This document shows positions 1-10,327 of a DNA stretch of 64,000 nucleotides, piece by piece (position 1 is the first letter of the stretch; each line of letters opens with the position of its first letter). This DNA is from Bremia lactucae (lineage: Eukaryota > Oomycota > Peronosporomycetes > Peronosporales > Peronosporaceae). Location of the stretch: positions 3,886,979 to 3,950,978 of the forward strand of contig NC_090613.1 in assembly GCF_004359215.1 (NCBI RefSeq), written 5' to 3'. The translations under genes were made by a program, and so were the position numbers. The notes under the pieces are model-generated. The model made no database searches and had not been told where the DNA came from. It saw nothing but the letters and a program-made list of their open reading frames with translations.

Positions 1-595
1 ACCGACTGGCCAGTTCCAGTCGATGTCAAGGGACTTAGAAAGTTCCTTGGTTTAGCGGCGTACTTGCACAAGTACTCTCGCAATTATGCAGAGATGACAG
101 TTCATCTCTCTCGTCTCTTGAAAAAAGACGAGAAATGGTTATGGAACGCTGATTGTCAGCGTTCGTTTGAAGGTATCAAGCAAAGCTTGATGCAATCGCC
201 CATCTTGGCGATTGCAGATCAAGACAGACCATTCCATGTGGTCTGTGACGCCAGCGATTTCGCAATCGGCTGCGCGTTAATGCAATACGATACAAACGGT
301 GCGGAGCGCGTCGTCTGTTACCAATCGCGTCAGCTGCAACCAGCTGAACGCAATTACCCAGTGCATGAAAAGTAACTCCTTGCCATGAAATATGCGCTGG
401 CCACATTAAGGGTATGTCTCCTCGGAGATAGCCGTTCATCGTATATACGGACCATGCGTCATTACGCACGGCCGTAAGCAGCCCATACCTCTCGCAAAGA
501 ATGGCGACGTGGCTATCCTTCTTCGCGGAGTTTAATTTCTACGTAGAATATAAACCAGGACGACTTAATGTCGTCGCTGATGCATTATCACGCTG
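1..595 (+). pseudogene. RT C-terminus and RNase H of Ty3/gypsy copy A
   Basis: The frame starting near base 64 encodes the RT-RNase H tether, with the typical CDASDFAIG segment at about 247-273, followed by a stop at about 373. A further segment that reads FAEFNFYVEYKPG and then a VADALS-type motif lies at about 518-590, in the RNase H/spacer region of Ty3/gypsy polyproteins. The frame is broken between these blocks, so no functional protein is made. It belongs to the same family as the block at 12300-12830. Confidence 0.85.
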
Positions 596-680
596 ACCCA
601 ATTTCGAGTCGGCAGTGCGTTCCAACAGTGAAAATAATCCCATTGTTGCAACACTCACTACGAGTGTTCTGTAATCAACC

Positions 681-1896
681 TTGGTTGATGACATAAAGAA
701 AGCCTACAAAGAAGATAAGGACCATCTCGGTTTGATAAATCATTTAATGAATCCATCCGATAAATCTTTTAAGGATTTACCGGCTTTATATCGATCGTCA
801 TCCGATCGATACACAACACGCAACGTCTTATTGTATTTCACAGCCATTGCCGACGACACTCCACGTGTCGTCGTCCCAACTCACAATAATTTGCGCTTGC
901 GCATCATCTATGAGTTTCAAGAGGCACCAACCAGTGGGCATCGTGGACGTTGAAGAAATTATTGCACAGAAAGTCGCGAATTTTACTGGTCCCGCCAGTA
1001 TCAGTTCGTGCGCAATTACATTCGTGCTTGCGAGGTATGTCAAAGGATGAAGCCTAGCCCGCATCCCGTGCACCTCGTCAGCCTCTAACACTTTCGGCAA
1101 AACGTTGGCAGTCCGTATCTATGGACTTCGTCTTTAGATTTCCCGAAGACGATCACAAAAATAATGGAATCCAGAGTCGATCACGGCTCCGGGATGTGCC
1201 CATGTCTTTATCGACACTGTTTACAAACTCCACGGGTTACCCGGTGAACTGGTCTCGGATAGAGATTTACGATTTACGGCTTAGATTTTGGCAATCTGTG
1301 TTCCGATCTCTCGGAACACGGCTGACTATGTCAACTTTAGATTATCCAGAGACAGACGGTAAGACGGAACGCGTAAAACCGCGTCATCGAAGAGATACTA
1401 CGAGGGTACATCCAATTGTATCCGAATTGAAGCGAGTTTTACGGACGGTCGAATTCGCCATCAATAATTCGGTGCATGCGTCTATAACGCATACACCGTT
1501 CTTGGGGAATGGCTTACGCCGTCAATGCATACCCACCCAATTAAAGGAATCCTCTAATTTAAGGGGGGGACGTGGAAACGCACGAGAAAAACCATTTCGG
1601 GTCATGCTCATCACGCGTCGAAGTTAACAACGACGCGAATGATGTCGATGTAGAAGCAATCGACATCAAAGATGAGAAAATTCTTATGGCAGTGCGCACA
1701 AAGCGTACTGAAAATGACAAAACAAATGGCTCAGCAGAGGAAATTCCTGCAGACTCGAGAAGCAGTAATCCGTTTCGTACAGGATTCCATTGATAAAGCA
1801 GTGGACCGTCAGAAACGGAAGGCATACAAACATGGAAGAGCAAACGTTCTTTCATTTAAAGTAAATGACCTGGTACTACTCTCTACGGTAAACTAA
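681..1896 (+). pseudogene. integrase of Ty3/gypsy copy A
   Basis: The segment has the zinc-binding H2C2 region at about 880-1050 (a GHRGR histidine motif, then an ACEVC cysteine motif after a frameshift). The start of the integrase core follows at 1121 (MDFVFRFPEDDH). The conserved core block before the catalytic glutamate, YPETDGKTERV, is at about 1339-1371. A post-integrase stretch rich in basic residues lies at 1740-1896. The reading frame changes at least three times. It corresponds to 12890-13980 in the complete copy and to 52860-51700 on the minus strand. Confidence 0.85.
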
Positions 1897-2009
1897 CCTA
1901 AGCGTGTAGTCACCAATGTGGTAGCAGTAAACTACTTCCCAAGTTCATTGGGCCGTTTTGTGTACTACATCACAGAGGCAATGCGTACACAATAGAATTT
2001 CCGCGTAGG

Positions 2010-2530
2010 ATGCGAACGCATCCTACGTTTTACGTTGGTCGACTCCGCCCGTACCATCGGTACGCAGTTTCTTCCGAGGACGGATCTGACCACCCTTTTC
2101 AAGAACTCCGAAAAGATTCTTGTGATCGCGAACCAGATTCTCATGTTGAATCTGGAGTTCTCATGCCGGTTCCGAGTATCCTCGAAACTGCGATGAGCTG
2201 ACGACAGCTCATCACGAAGAGCGTGATAATTTCTTTGTACTTCAACATGGAGTACGCACGCTTCGAACGGTCTTCCAACCGTTCGATATGATGAGCCTGC
2301 ACCGTCTGCTCTGTTTAATTAAATATCGAGCGACGCTTACCGCGCTCGTGATCCAGTCCTTCCTCCAAATCATGGAGGAAGCGATCGAGTTCGTCGATTT
2401 TTTGACTTTAGATCCGACACATGGGTCGGACCAAAATTTTCCCTTCTCCTCCACAACTGTTGGTGGATTCGCACGGTGGTCAACGTTTCCATGTGGAACC
2501 TATCTAAAACCACCGTGATGTGAAGGGCAG
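2010..2530 (+). pseudogene. post-integrase linker and chromodomain remnant, copy A
   Basis: The frame at 2010-2201 begins with a HPTFYVGRLRPYH segment, the usual link between integrase and chromodomain in gypsy chromoviruses. The chromodomain start is recognisable around 2440-2530 by nucleotide alignment to 14510-14600 and to 51110-51020 (minus), but it is frameshifted and stops at its first strands. Confidence 0.7.
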
Positions 2531-2544
2531 CGAACGAGTTATCT

Positions 2545-2613
2545 TGTTCGCTGTGTTCTCCCCAAGTCGGCCATTTCGTCCGACTCGCATTCGTAGTTGA
2601 CCTCCAAAGAGGG
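2545..2613 (-). pseudogene. fragment of the antisense ORF of family 1 (copy A)
   Basis: These about 69 bases are the reverse complement of 50008-50076, which lies inside the antisense ORF of the family 1 element at 49277-52860. They sit directly after the chromodomain remnant and run into the assembly gap. This places the antisense ORF on the 3' side of pol in this copy too. Confidence 0.75.
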
Positions 2614-2713
2614 NNNNNNNNNNNNNNNNNNNNNNNNNNNNNNNNNNNNNNNNNNNNNNNNNNNNNNNNNNNNNNNNNNNNNNNNNNNNNNNNNNNNNNN
2701 NNNNNNNNNNNNN
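2614..2713. other. assembly gap (100 N)
   Basis: One hundred unknown bases, a conventional scaffold gap. The true length is not known. The 3' end of copy A, including its LTR, probably falls here. Confidence 0.98.
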
Positions 2714-3439
2714 AGAAGCACTACGATGGTCTCGCCTGGGTCGTTTCTCTCTTCATATAACCGACTGCTGAGGTTTCACTTTCTGTGTCCGTTTTAAAAC
2801 GATTACACTCAAACGTCATAAAGATGTTTGAGCGTACACAAAATGTCCAACATCAACATTATGTTGAGGCTTGCAGAGCATCCGATCGTACCATATTTGC
2901 TGTGCCGATTAGTCGCAGGTTCATAGCTTTAAAACGGTTTGGCTTGTGACACCATCGGTAAGAAAGGGATTTGAATGAGACGCTGTTTAATCGCATTTCG
3001 CATCGACTTATAAAGCAACATTCTGCGTGCTTTAGCCAGCCTCTGTTCGACAACAATAACATAGACCTAGTAACGCGCAAACTTTTAAAGGCCTTGAATT
3101 TGGAGGTGAGTCGACTAAAGATTGTTAGCAATTCTGTAAATGCCGATCGCGAACAGATCAACACATGTTTGCAATCGTACCACACGGTCGTAATTAGTTA
3201 TCAATGTTTAAAATGGAGCTTTATTTGATAACGCAACAATGTTCACCATTTCCGTCGATAGTAGAAGCTAAGAAGGTCAAATAATAATATTACGAATGTA
3301 ACAGCTGATCTAAGAGAAAAAATGTTTCGCTCCGCTTACAACGAGATGATTCGCACCACTTTCTCACATGGTCGAAACAGATTATGTGCAAAAATTGGAA
3401 GACGAAGAGGTTTATATTGTGACGGGAATAGTGTTTTCC
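2714..3439. other. unassigned spacer left of the copia element
   Basis: No gene is recognised. A short plus-strand frame at 2971-3228 (85 codons) has no motif that I recognise, and its codons look no better than background. Sequence left of 3440 is not shared with the region next to the other copia LTR, so it is the pre-insertion flank of the copia element. Confidence 0.5.
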
Positions 3440-4101
3440 TGTGAGCGAAGCCCTGGTGAAACCTACACACCTGATACCGGCTTTCACCTTAACCATTGCG
3501 GGATTGAACTCGCGTTAGTAGGTAGAACGCTAACTGTAATGGGGCACACATCGGTTGGAGAAACGTTGTTGTGGTACATTCACTTTATGGGTAAAATACC
3601 CTTTATTAAATTTAAAATAGTTAGTACTTAGATCTCATTTATTATGGGTAATAAATGTGGTCGCCGCCAGATATAAATCTGGCGGCCAAAAAATATTTTT
3701 AATTAGCTAAGGTAAGGTTTTTAGATTTAAGTAATTAAATACAGTTCCCATTTTAATCTTAAAGCGTTAAGTGCCTTGCTAAGGCTTGCGCATTGATCTG
3801 CAAGAGATAGAAGCCTTTCTAAGGAATATCCTCTTGGGCACTAGTTGCCACTTATTTCTACGAACCCCTGAATCCCTTGAACTAAGATTCTTTAACCTTT
3901 AATAGCTTGAACGATTCCCCGAGTTGTTAAACCCATTAAATCAATAGAACCAAGTGACTCTCTGAGTCTGAAAGTCTTCCTCTGACTTTAGGAGCGAGGA
4001 AGCTCCGCTACATTACCCCCCCCCCCCGTCTTAACCACTTGAGCAAATTGCATTAGCTCAAAATCATGTTACCTTCAATTCTTAGCGATGCAATATCAAC
4101 A
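3440..4101 (-). repeat. copia 3' LTR, split by a solo LTR
   Basis: The parts 3440-3534 and 4018-4101 together align with the 5' LTR at 8150-8325. The LTR begins (minus strand) with TGTTGATATTGC at 4101 and ends near 3440 with GCTTCGCTCACA. It carries the same tRNA-like A and B boxes as the other LTR, with the interruption between them. Confidence 0.75.
3535..4012 (+). repeat. solo LTR of Ty3/gypsy family 2
   Basis: This 478-bp block begins TGTAATGGGG and ends CCGCTACA, with the TG...CA ends of an LTR. It matches, in reverse, the LTR at 59884-61011 and the partial one at 18924-19136. It interrupts the copia LTR: removing it restores the order seen at 8221-8262. The flanking pentamers CTAAC and TTACC look like a mutated 5-bp target duplication. 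Confidence 0.8.
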
Positions 4102-4234
4102 CTTCCACTCACCGCTAATGCATGGCAACCTTGGTCTTGATACCACTCTTCTCGCATAGGAGCTTGAGCGTCTTTTTTCCAAGCGCCTTCGTCAACAAGT
4201 CGGCCAATTGGTTCTTAATGTCCACGTAGTCGAC

Positions 4235-5399
4235 TTAAACTTTTCCGTTCTCCACGTTCTCGCGTGCGAAGTGGTGTTTGATATCGACATGCTTCGTCCT
4301 TGAGTTGTAGCCAGCGTTTTTGGCCAACGCGTTCGCTCCTTGGTTGTCCTCCCTTATCTGCGTAGCGTTCCTTTGTTCGTACCCCAAGTCCTTAAGCATT
4401 GCACGCATCGATAGCACCTCCTGCACACACAAACTCAGGCCATGTACTCCACCTCAGCAGAGCTCAGCGCACAGCGACATCCGGGCGCGTGCACGTCGTG
4501 ATATAAAGAAGACACCCGATGAGAGAGCGGTAAGGTCTCGACCGCATCTCAGCACGCTCTGAGTCCGTTCCAGGTGATTGTTCCTTTGATAGCTTTAACC
4601 CCGATGCGCACGGATTGTCCACAGACTTGGCATTCTCTTGGCCGAACCGTTTTGCAACGTCGTTAATGTGCCGGGTCTGCTTGATCATAAGCGTACGTGC
4701 CCTTAGGTCATGGTCGGTAAAGCAAAGCTTATTTAGGGATCTCCATCCCTAAAATAAACTTTGCTTAACTGAGCTCCTTCATCTTGAAAGCGGCTTTAAG
4801 AACATTCTTTACTTCACGAATTTCATCGCTCGTCTTGGCTGCGATAATCATGTCGTCGATGTACAGACACACGTGCACGAAGCCGCTTCTGGGATGCTTG
4901 ACGTATACGCACTGGTCTGCTTCACAGCTCTTGAAACCGTTCTTCAGGAAAACATGATGAATGGTCTTGTTCCACGTGCTTGCCGCCTGCTTCAAACCGT
5001 ATATAGCCTTGTGCAGTAGACACACTTCGCCATCAGCGTTCTTGATGCCGTTTGGGATCTCCATGTAGACCCGGTCCATAAGTCTACAGCTCAGGAGTGC
5101 TTTATCCGCGTCTAACTGTTCCATGACGTACTGCAACGCCACACACACCGCTAGAATCACCCGAATTGAGTTCATGTTCGCCACCGGCGAATACGTCTCA
5201 AAGAAGTCCACACCGTACTTTTGCTTGAACCCTTCGCTACCAAGCGTGCCTTGTAGCGAATCACGCGACCGTTTTCGTCACGCTTCTTGGCGAACACCCA
5301 GCGACAGCCGATGGTACGCGTAGACGCTCCGCGCGGTACCAGTCTCCATGTAGCGTTATGTTCGTGAGAACATAACTCTGCTTCCATTGCTTTTCGCAC
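4235..5399 (-). pseudogene. copia reverse transcriptase and RNase H
   Basis: The minus strand encodes the Ty1/copia RT (RVT_2). The segment 5399-5172 contains WRLVPRGASTRTIGCRWVFAKK and KARLVAKG. The segment 5211-4765 contains ETYSPVANMNSIR and the catalytic YIDDMI at about 4862-4845. Downstream, 4688-4464 carries the ICLLYITTCTRPDVA-like block (GCLLYITTCTRPD). The RNase H segment, 4432-4235, has DNQGANALAKN and RTKHVDIKHHF. Stops and frame changes separate the blocks, and the fragment around 4690-4765 is degraded. Confidence 0.9.
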
Positions 5400-6756
5400 T
5401 CATCAGCCTCGTGGCTGAATATTGCCTCCGCGTACGTCGTTATCACGTCGACGGCGTCACCAATGTTTGCCACATGCGCCATAACAGCTTCCGCGATGAG
5501 TCCGTCTTCATCGATACGAGCACGCTTTGGAGACGGTGAACCGTCACTACCTTCCGACTGAAGATGTTCATCATAACTCGACTCGTTTTGTAGCAGAAGT
5601 ACCGGCTCACAAATTCGTCGCGATCGTTCCGCTTCCGGGTGAACAACCAGTCGTTCTTCTTGGTACGCTTGCGGCTGAGAGCGGTATGGTGCAATCTCAC
5701 CGTCGATCAGCTCTCGACTGTTCGGCAACGGCTGTAACATTCCAATGCTCTGCTCCTCTTTTGCCTCGTTCATCTCAGCATCCGGAACGAATTCCTCAAT
5801 GCCCTCCATCGGCTCATGTGAAATCGGTACTTGTTCCATTCGCGTCGGAACCGTTCTATCGTCAGCGTCCTTGGTCGCGTGTATGACCATCATGTGAGGT
5901 TGCGACGAAGGTGACTCATATATTCCTCCCACTTCACGCTCGTCTAGCTTCACCGAGCGCGACACCTGACCTCTGAAGCATCCAGGTCATAACCACACGA
6001 TACCCCTTTGTGCTCTCAGCGTATCCAAGAAACATACACCTGAAGCTCTTCGGCTCGAGTTTTGTACGCTTCGCGTCGTTGACGTGAGCGTACCCCTCGG
6101 ATCCGATCACTCGCAAGTGTTCCATTTGTGGCTTCACCTTGACGCCAACCTCGTACGGCATCATATCCAAGCGCTCTGTGTTCGTGTTGATCAAGTACAC
6201 AGCCGTGCTCACAGATTCCGCCCACCACTACCTTTGTAGTGCAGCATGCTGCATGCCTTCTCTATAACAGTACGAATCATGCGTTCCGCAACACCATTCT
6301 GCTGTGGTCTGTACGGTACGCTGATACACAATTCCGTTCCGACTGCACAATTCCGCAACCGTCTTATTCACGAACTATGTTCCATTGTCCGAACGCAGAC
6401 ACTTCAAGCGTTCTCCCTATTGATTCTCGTAGAATGTCATGGACTCCTTTATCTTGTTGGCCACTCACTCTTCTGTTTTGGAACGTATACGGCGACGTAT
6501 CTTGAAAAATCATCCACGAAAGTCAGAATGAACTTTTACCACGCTTTGATAGCGTTCTCATTGGTCCCATCACATCAGTGTGTACGAGTTCGAGCACACG
6601 CGAAGTCTTCGTCACCGATCGTGACGGGAAAGATTCAATCGTATGCTTCCCTTTCGAGCAACCGCCACACGAGGTCTTGGTTGTACGGCTTACGGTTGGT
6701 ATACCGTTTGTAGCCCGCTGTGTCTTAATCCTTGCGCTCTCACTGGAGTGTCCCAT
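5261..6756 (-). pseudogene. copia integrase and linker
   Basis: The integrase N-terminal zinc finger and GAG-pre-integrase lie at about 6790-6660 (LWHARMGH, then CGGCSKGKHT). The core start follows at about 6600 (LVHTDVMGPM). The C-terminal part at 6212-5934 reads AVYLINTNTERLDMMPYEV and YRVVM-like blocks typical of copia integrase ends. The acidic linker between integrase and RT is 5965-5261. Frameshifts near 6230 and 6520 break it. Confidence 0.8.
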
Positions 6757-7089
6757 GCGAGCGTGCCATAGCTCCCACTAACCGTCAGCCCCGGCATACT
6801 CCACAAAACAAGCCTGTTCTTGCTCACACTCTAGCATGTACGCCGTGCCAACCTTCTTGCTCGACGCAATCGCTCAGGTCGTGCTTCTGATGACGCATGT
6901 AGAGCGCTGAAACTCCACGGTAAGACCGTTCTCGGCAAGCTTCCCTACCGAGAGGAATCGCCTGTCAAGTCCGGGAATGTAAAGCACTTCCATCATCTTG
7001 ATGCGTCTACCATTCGTTCCGCTAAGCTTGGCAGTACCTTTCCCAGCAACATGAAGTTTCTTTCCGTTTGCAATCTTAACTTCGATGCT

Positions 7090-7927
7090 CGAAACAATTC
7101 CTTAAAAGTCGAATAGGTCTTCACGGTGAGGCGTCATGTGTGATGTCACACCACTGTCAATCAGTCATCCGGCGAGGTGATCCTCGCCTTCATCAAACAC
7201 GGCGTCGTCGCTAGTGTTGCCTCTTTTGAACGGGCAGTCCCGTTTCATATGGCCAACCTGGTCACACTTAAATCACTTGCCCCTGAATTCACCACCGTTC
7301 TTGTGTAAATCGTTCTTCTTTCGTCCATTCGCTCGACCTCCTTTGAACCGTCCAGCGCTCCCAATCGCTCGGAACGCTTTCTCCGTGGTCTCCTTCTTCA
7401 GCTGACGTTCATGCTTCTTCAGCAGATTTTCCTTGATCTCAATCAGCGTGATGTCCTTGGAGTTCTCCACAATGAACGTAATCAGCTCGTATTCAGACGG
7501 AAGGCTGCTCAGTAGCACGACCATCTGGTACGCCTGATCCACTGGCTCTCCCATCGTCTGAAGACCCACCACGATCTTGTCAACCGCATCTAGGTGCGCC
7601 GCCATCGTGAAACCGTCCTCCATTTTGAAATTATGAAGTCGACGTGTAATCGTGGCACGGTTGTGAAGAGTACTACGGTTGTAGAACTCTCGAAGCGTAT
7701 CCCACGCCTCCATGGCGCGCGTAGCCGTCCTGACCTTCGTCTGATGCTGCAGCTCGACGCACTGCGCAATGATACCCAGCGCCTTTGCGTCGTTCGTTAG
7801 CCACGCCTCTGTGATTTCGTTCTTCGGCTTGACAACTTAAACATGAGCAAGCAATCCCTTCCTGGCGAGCGTCATTCTCCTGTTGTACTCCACTTCCCAG
7901 GAGGACTTCGGTGCGCTTGGTCATCAT
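7090..7927 (-). pseudogene. copia gag, zinc knuckle and protease start
   Basis: The frame 7713-7273 encodes a copia gag (UBN2/DUF4219-type: AWDTLREFYN, LLSSLPSEYELI, then a basic tail). Just downstream a CCHC knuckle is visible as FKCDQVGHMKRDCP, but its first cysteine codon is now TGA (about 7276-7274). The protease motif LIDSGVTSHMT follows at about 7170-7130, with a stop before it. The upstream gag part, 7927-7673, is frameshifted. The element cannot make a working polyprotein. Confidence 0.85.
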
Positions 7928-8149
7928 AGCTTGTGCGGCTGTTAACCTCTTGAGTAGGTAACTGTGGAGTGGAAGACAAAATCCGAAGTATGTTTATTGA
8001 GTTAAATTTGTCTAACACTAATGTGCTCCACTCATTTTCTTACCCTCATTGATTGGTCCAAGCAGGTTGGTAACTACGCTAAGTAAACACAATTCTTACA
8101 AATGATAACCTTAAGACAAAATATAAAGATGAAAGGGGGCGTAACTTCG

Positions 8150-8325
8150 GGGGAGCGAAGCCCTGGTAGACCCTAAACACCAGATACAGGTTTTCAACTT
8201 TACCAATGTGGGATTTGAACTCGTGCCAAGTAGGCAGCACAATAACCCCCACGTCTTAACCACTTGAGCAATTGCATTAGTTTCAAATCATGTTACTTAC
8301 GATTCTTAGCGGTGCAATACCAACA
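8150..8325 (-). repeat. copia 5' LTR with tRNA-like segment
   Basis: This LTR is about 176 bp and starts (minus strand) TGTTGGTATTGCACC at 8325. It ends near 8150 with GCTTCGCTCC. It shares its whole length with the split 3' LTR. The following bases AATTC are the right-hand flank. The inner half is an 80-nt tRNA-like sequence described separately. Confidence 0.75.
8202..8281 (-). promoter_or_regulatory. tRNA-like Pol III promoter unit inside copia LTR
   Basis: Read on the minus strand, the 80 nt open with ACTAATG and close with CATTGGT, which can pair as a 7-bp acceptor stem with one G-T pair. TTGCTCAAGTGG (8271-8260) fits the A box of a tRNA gene at all but one position. GAGTTCAAATCCC (about 8222-8210) fits the B box. 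Length and spacing resemble a class II tRNA (Ser/Leu). The sequence also occurs, split, in the 3' LTR, so it belongs to the LTR and is not a lone tRNA gene. Confidence 0.55.
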
Positions 8326-8440
8326 AATTCAAAGGAGCCCTTGACCACTCATTTTGATTTAGCTTTTAAAACAATTCAATTTTTTTCATTCAAATTTACA
8401 TATGCTCAATAATTATAGCAATTAAAAACGTTTGCGCGAT

Positions 8441-8547
8441 CAGGAGAGATAATACTTAGTAAAAAAAAGATTTAGGATAGGCGATATACTTAGGAGAGAT
8501 GACACTTCGTAATAATTAGATTTTGGACAGGCGATACAGTAAGGAGT
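8441..8547. repeat. two tandem 50-bp repeats
   Basis: The unit CAGGAGAGAT...GGCGATATACT (8441-8490) is followed by TAGGAGAGAT...GGCGATACAGT (8491-8540) and the start of a third (AAGGAGTG). The copies are about 75% identical. They lie in the short AT-rich spacer (8326-8589) between the copia element and the next LTR; nothing else is seen there. Confidence 0.7.
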
Positions 8548-8589
8548 GAACCAAAAGTAGAACTAAATTTTAATTCAGTCGTAATATAC

Positions 8590-9030
8590 TGGAACGGGGT
8601 GAGTCTTTACATGAAATTAGCACTTAAAGGTTTTTTTTATTAATATCTTAAGTAAAAGCTAGAGAATATTTGGAAAATATTATTTACATAGTTATGTTCG
8701 AAAAGCTTATCCATTGGTAGATATAGGCAATTATATCTACATGCTCCGCGGTCCAGTCAGCACTGGACGCGCGCAAAGAGAGAGACAGATAAGACTTTAT
8801 TACATGTTTGTAATAGTATATAATTAAATTGGTAGTAAATAGAGAGAGAGAGAAGAACTAAATTTCATTAAGCACAGTTTACTCTTAACCCTCTTTAAAG
8901 CGACTGTTCTAAAGAGAGTCTTTCTCTGCACGTACGAGCGTACGTGAAGTGACGTGTGGCACCACTTGCACTGAAGCAATGCAAAGTGGACTTGTACTGT
9001 AGCATTCCAAGTCGGCAAGTCCCCGTTACA
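8590..9030 (+). repeat. 5' LTR of family 1 copy E
   Basis: The LTR starts TGGAACGGGG and ends CCCCGTTACA, short inverted ends that are also found on other family members. It aligns through its length with 15889-16861 once the nested insert is removed, and in reverse with 49277-49719. A possible primer-binding site begins with TGG at 9033, but I cannot name the tRNA. Confidence 0.9.
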
Positions 9031-9169
9031 CCTGGAAACACTTTGTAGTCCATCCAAGGACCAAAGTTCTATCATCTTACATAAGCATGTCAGATGATAA
9101 TGGAAATACGCATCACGTTTCGCGTGATAGCTACTCCTTTATAAGTGACATAGAAAGGAGTGCCGTCGA

Positions 9170-10260
9170 ACAAATGAGTTCGACCATAGAAATGATGCCA
9201 TCTTGAAAATGCTGTCCGGTATGGACAGAGATGCCCTCAATTCAGCCATTGCCAAGTTCATACAATATGAACTTGACGAGGCAAGGGAGAAGTAGCCGTG
9301 TTTAAATAGCAAGGCTCTCAACAGGCAGAACTGTTGAGGTTGCAACAGTACAGACCCCGGTACCTAAGATGACGCACACGCGATGTCCCAAAACCTTAAA
9401 GATATACATCTCTAAGTATAGGGGAGTCGAAGAAGACTCGCTCTTAATATGGTTTGTCGAGTTGGACGATGCCATAAGGGCTCGTCATATCGTTAACGAG
9501 CAAATGCAAGTCAAATTTGCAAAGTCAAATTTTTTAGGTCATGCCAAACTTGGGCACTAGGCCTTAAGTTGCGCGACCCATACGTCTTTGGGTCGCTAGA
9601 GGCTTTTAAAACCCGACTCGAACAAACGTTTGAGCCACCAAGGGCTGAGTTCAGAGCTCGTTCAGAGCTTCTGAAACTCAAGCAAGGCAAGCGTGATGTG
9701 CACGCATATGCCCAGCACATACGACTCTTAGCGAGTTGTATTACAAATAACCCAGTTCATGAATACACGTTGATTACGGTGTTCATGCAAGGTCTTACGG
9801 ATGGTCCCGTAAAGACCCACCTGTTCCGCTTAGAACTGGATACGCTTTAAGAAGCAATATACGTTGCGTAACAGGAGGACTTTAGCTTGAGACAGGCTCA
9901 AGCTAGTTCGTCATCGTATCGTCCTCCAAGACGGCACGAACTGGGATATCCAGAACCTATGACCCTCTCTTACCGAAAGACATCGGTTTTCAAACAATAA
10001 GTGAGTTCAAAGATGCAATCGCTGTAAGAAGTTAAGTCACTACGCTCATGACTGTAGTGCACTACACCCAGTACCGAGGGGTACTGAACGCACTTGTGGA
10101 CCGAATGCCAAAAAGGACAACGGTCGCGGGTCCGACGTTGTTGCGAAATCTAAACAGCAAGGCGGACCGCCAAAAAAACATCGGGATCAGAAAGAGCGCA
10201 ATGTCCTACTGATCCAGCAACCTCAAGAGAATTTGCAAATCTCTTGACGAAAGTTGCTCC
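9170..10260 (+). pseudogene. gag of family 1 copy E
   Basis: Frames at 9369-9548 and 9569-9849 encode a retrotransposon gag core (DPYVFGSLEAFKTRLEQTF, RSELLKLKQGKRDVHAYAQ, then ASCITNNPVHEYTLITVFMQGL). A zinc knuckle CNRCKKLSHYAHDC is at 10014-10055 with the full C-X2-C-X4-H-X4-C spacing. The product would form the particle that packages element RNA. A frameshift near 9550 and stops at 9848 and 10000 break it. Confidence 0.85.
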
Positions 10261-10327
10261 AGACACAGTCATTATGTTTCTCTGCACCTGGCGATGAAGT
10301 ACCCCTCATCACCTTCTTAAGTCAAAA

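Larger units (their letters stand above)
1..2613 (+). mobile_element. Ty3/gypsy retrotransposon fragment, family 1 (copy A)
   Basis: This is the 3' part of a decayed Ty3/gypsy element that begins beyond the left edge of the window. In order it holds the RT/RNase H tether and RNase H, the H2C2 integrase zinc finger, the integrase core, the post-integrase linker, and traces of a chromodomain near 2440-2530. Long stretches match the complete copy at 8590-16861: positions 1-120 match 12221-12340 closely. At about 2545 it jumps to sequence that elsewhere belongs to the antisense ORF near the 3' LTR, so a deletion has joined the two. The right end is lost in the assembly gap. Frameshifts and stops show that it is inactive. 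Confidence 0.9.
3440..8325 (-). mobile_element. Ty1/copia retrotransposon, minus strand
   Basis: On the minus strand the order is 5' LTR (8325-8150), leader, gag with a zinc knuckle, protease, GAG-pre-integrase, integrase, reverse transcriptase, RNase H, polypurine tract (about 4102-4113), and 3' LTR (4101-3440). Integrase before RT is the Ty1/copia order. Both LTRs start TGTTG and share about 180 bp. The 3' LTR is split by a 478-bp solo LTR at 3535-4012. Flanking bases TTTCC (left) and AATTC (right) would be the target duplication; they match only partly, so the right-hand limits are less sure. All frames carry stops. Confidence 0.85.

Noticed and set aside
4013..4027. Run of 13 C bases as a functional site
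   Set aside because: It corresponds to a shorter C run in the intact LTR (8246-8250 region) and is likely slippage or a sequencing error.
8202..8281. Functional tRNA gene
   Set aside because: The T-stem pairs poorly, no clear anticodon loop can be set, and the same sequence recurs in both copia LTRs, so it is part of the LTR.
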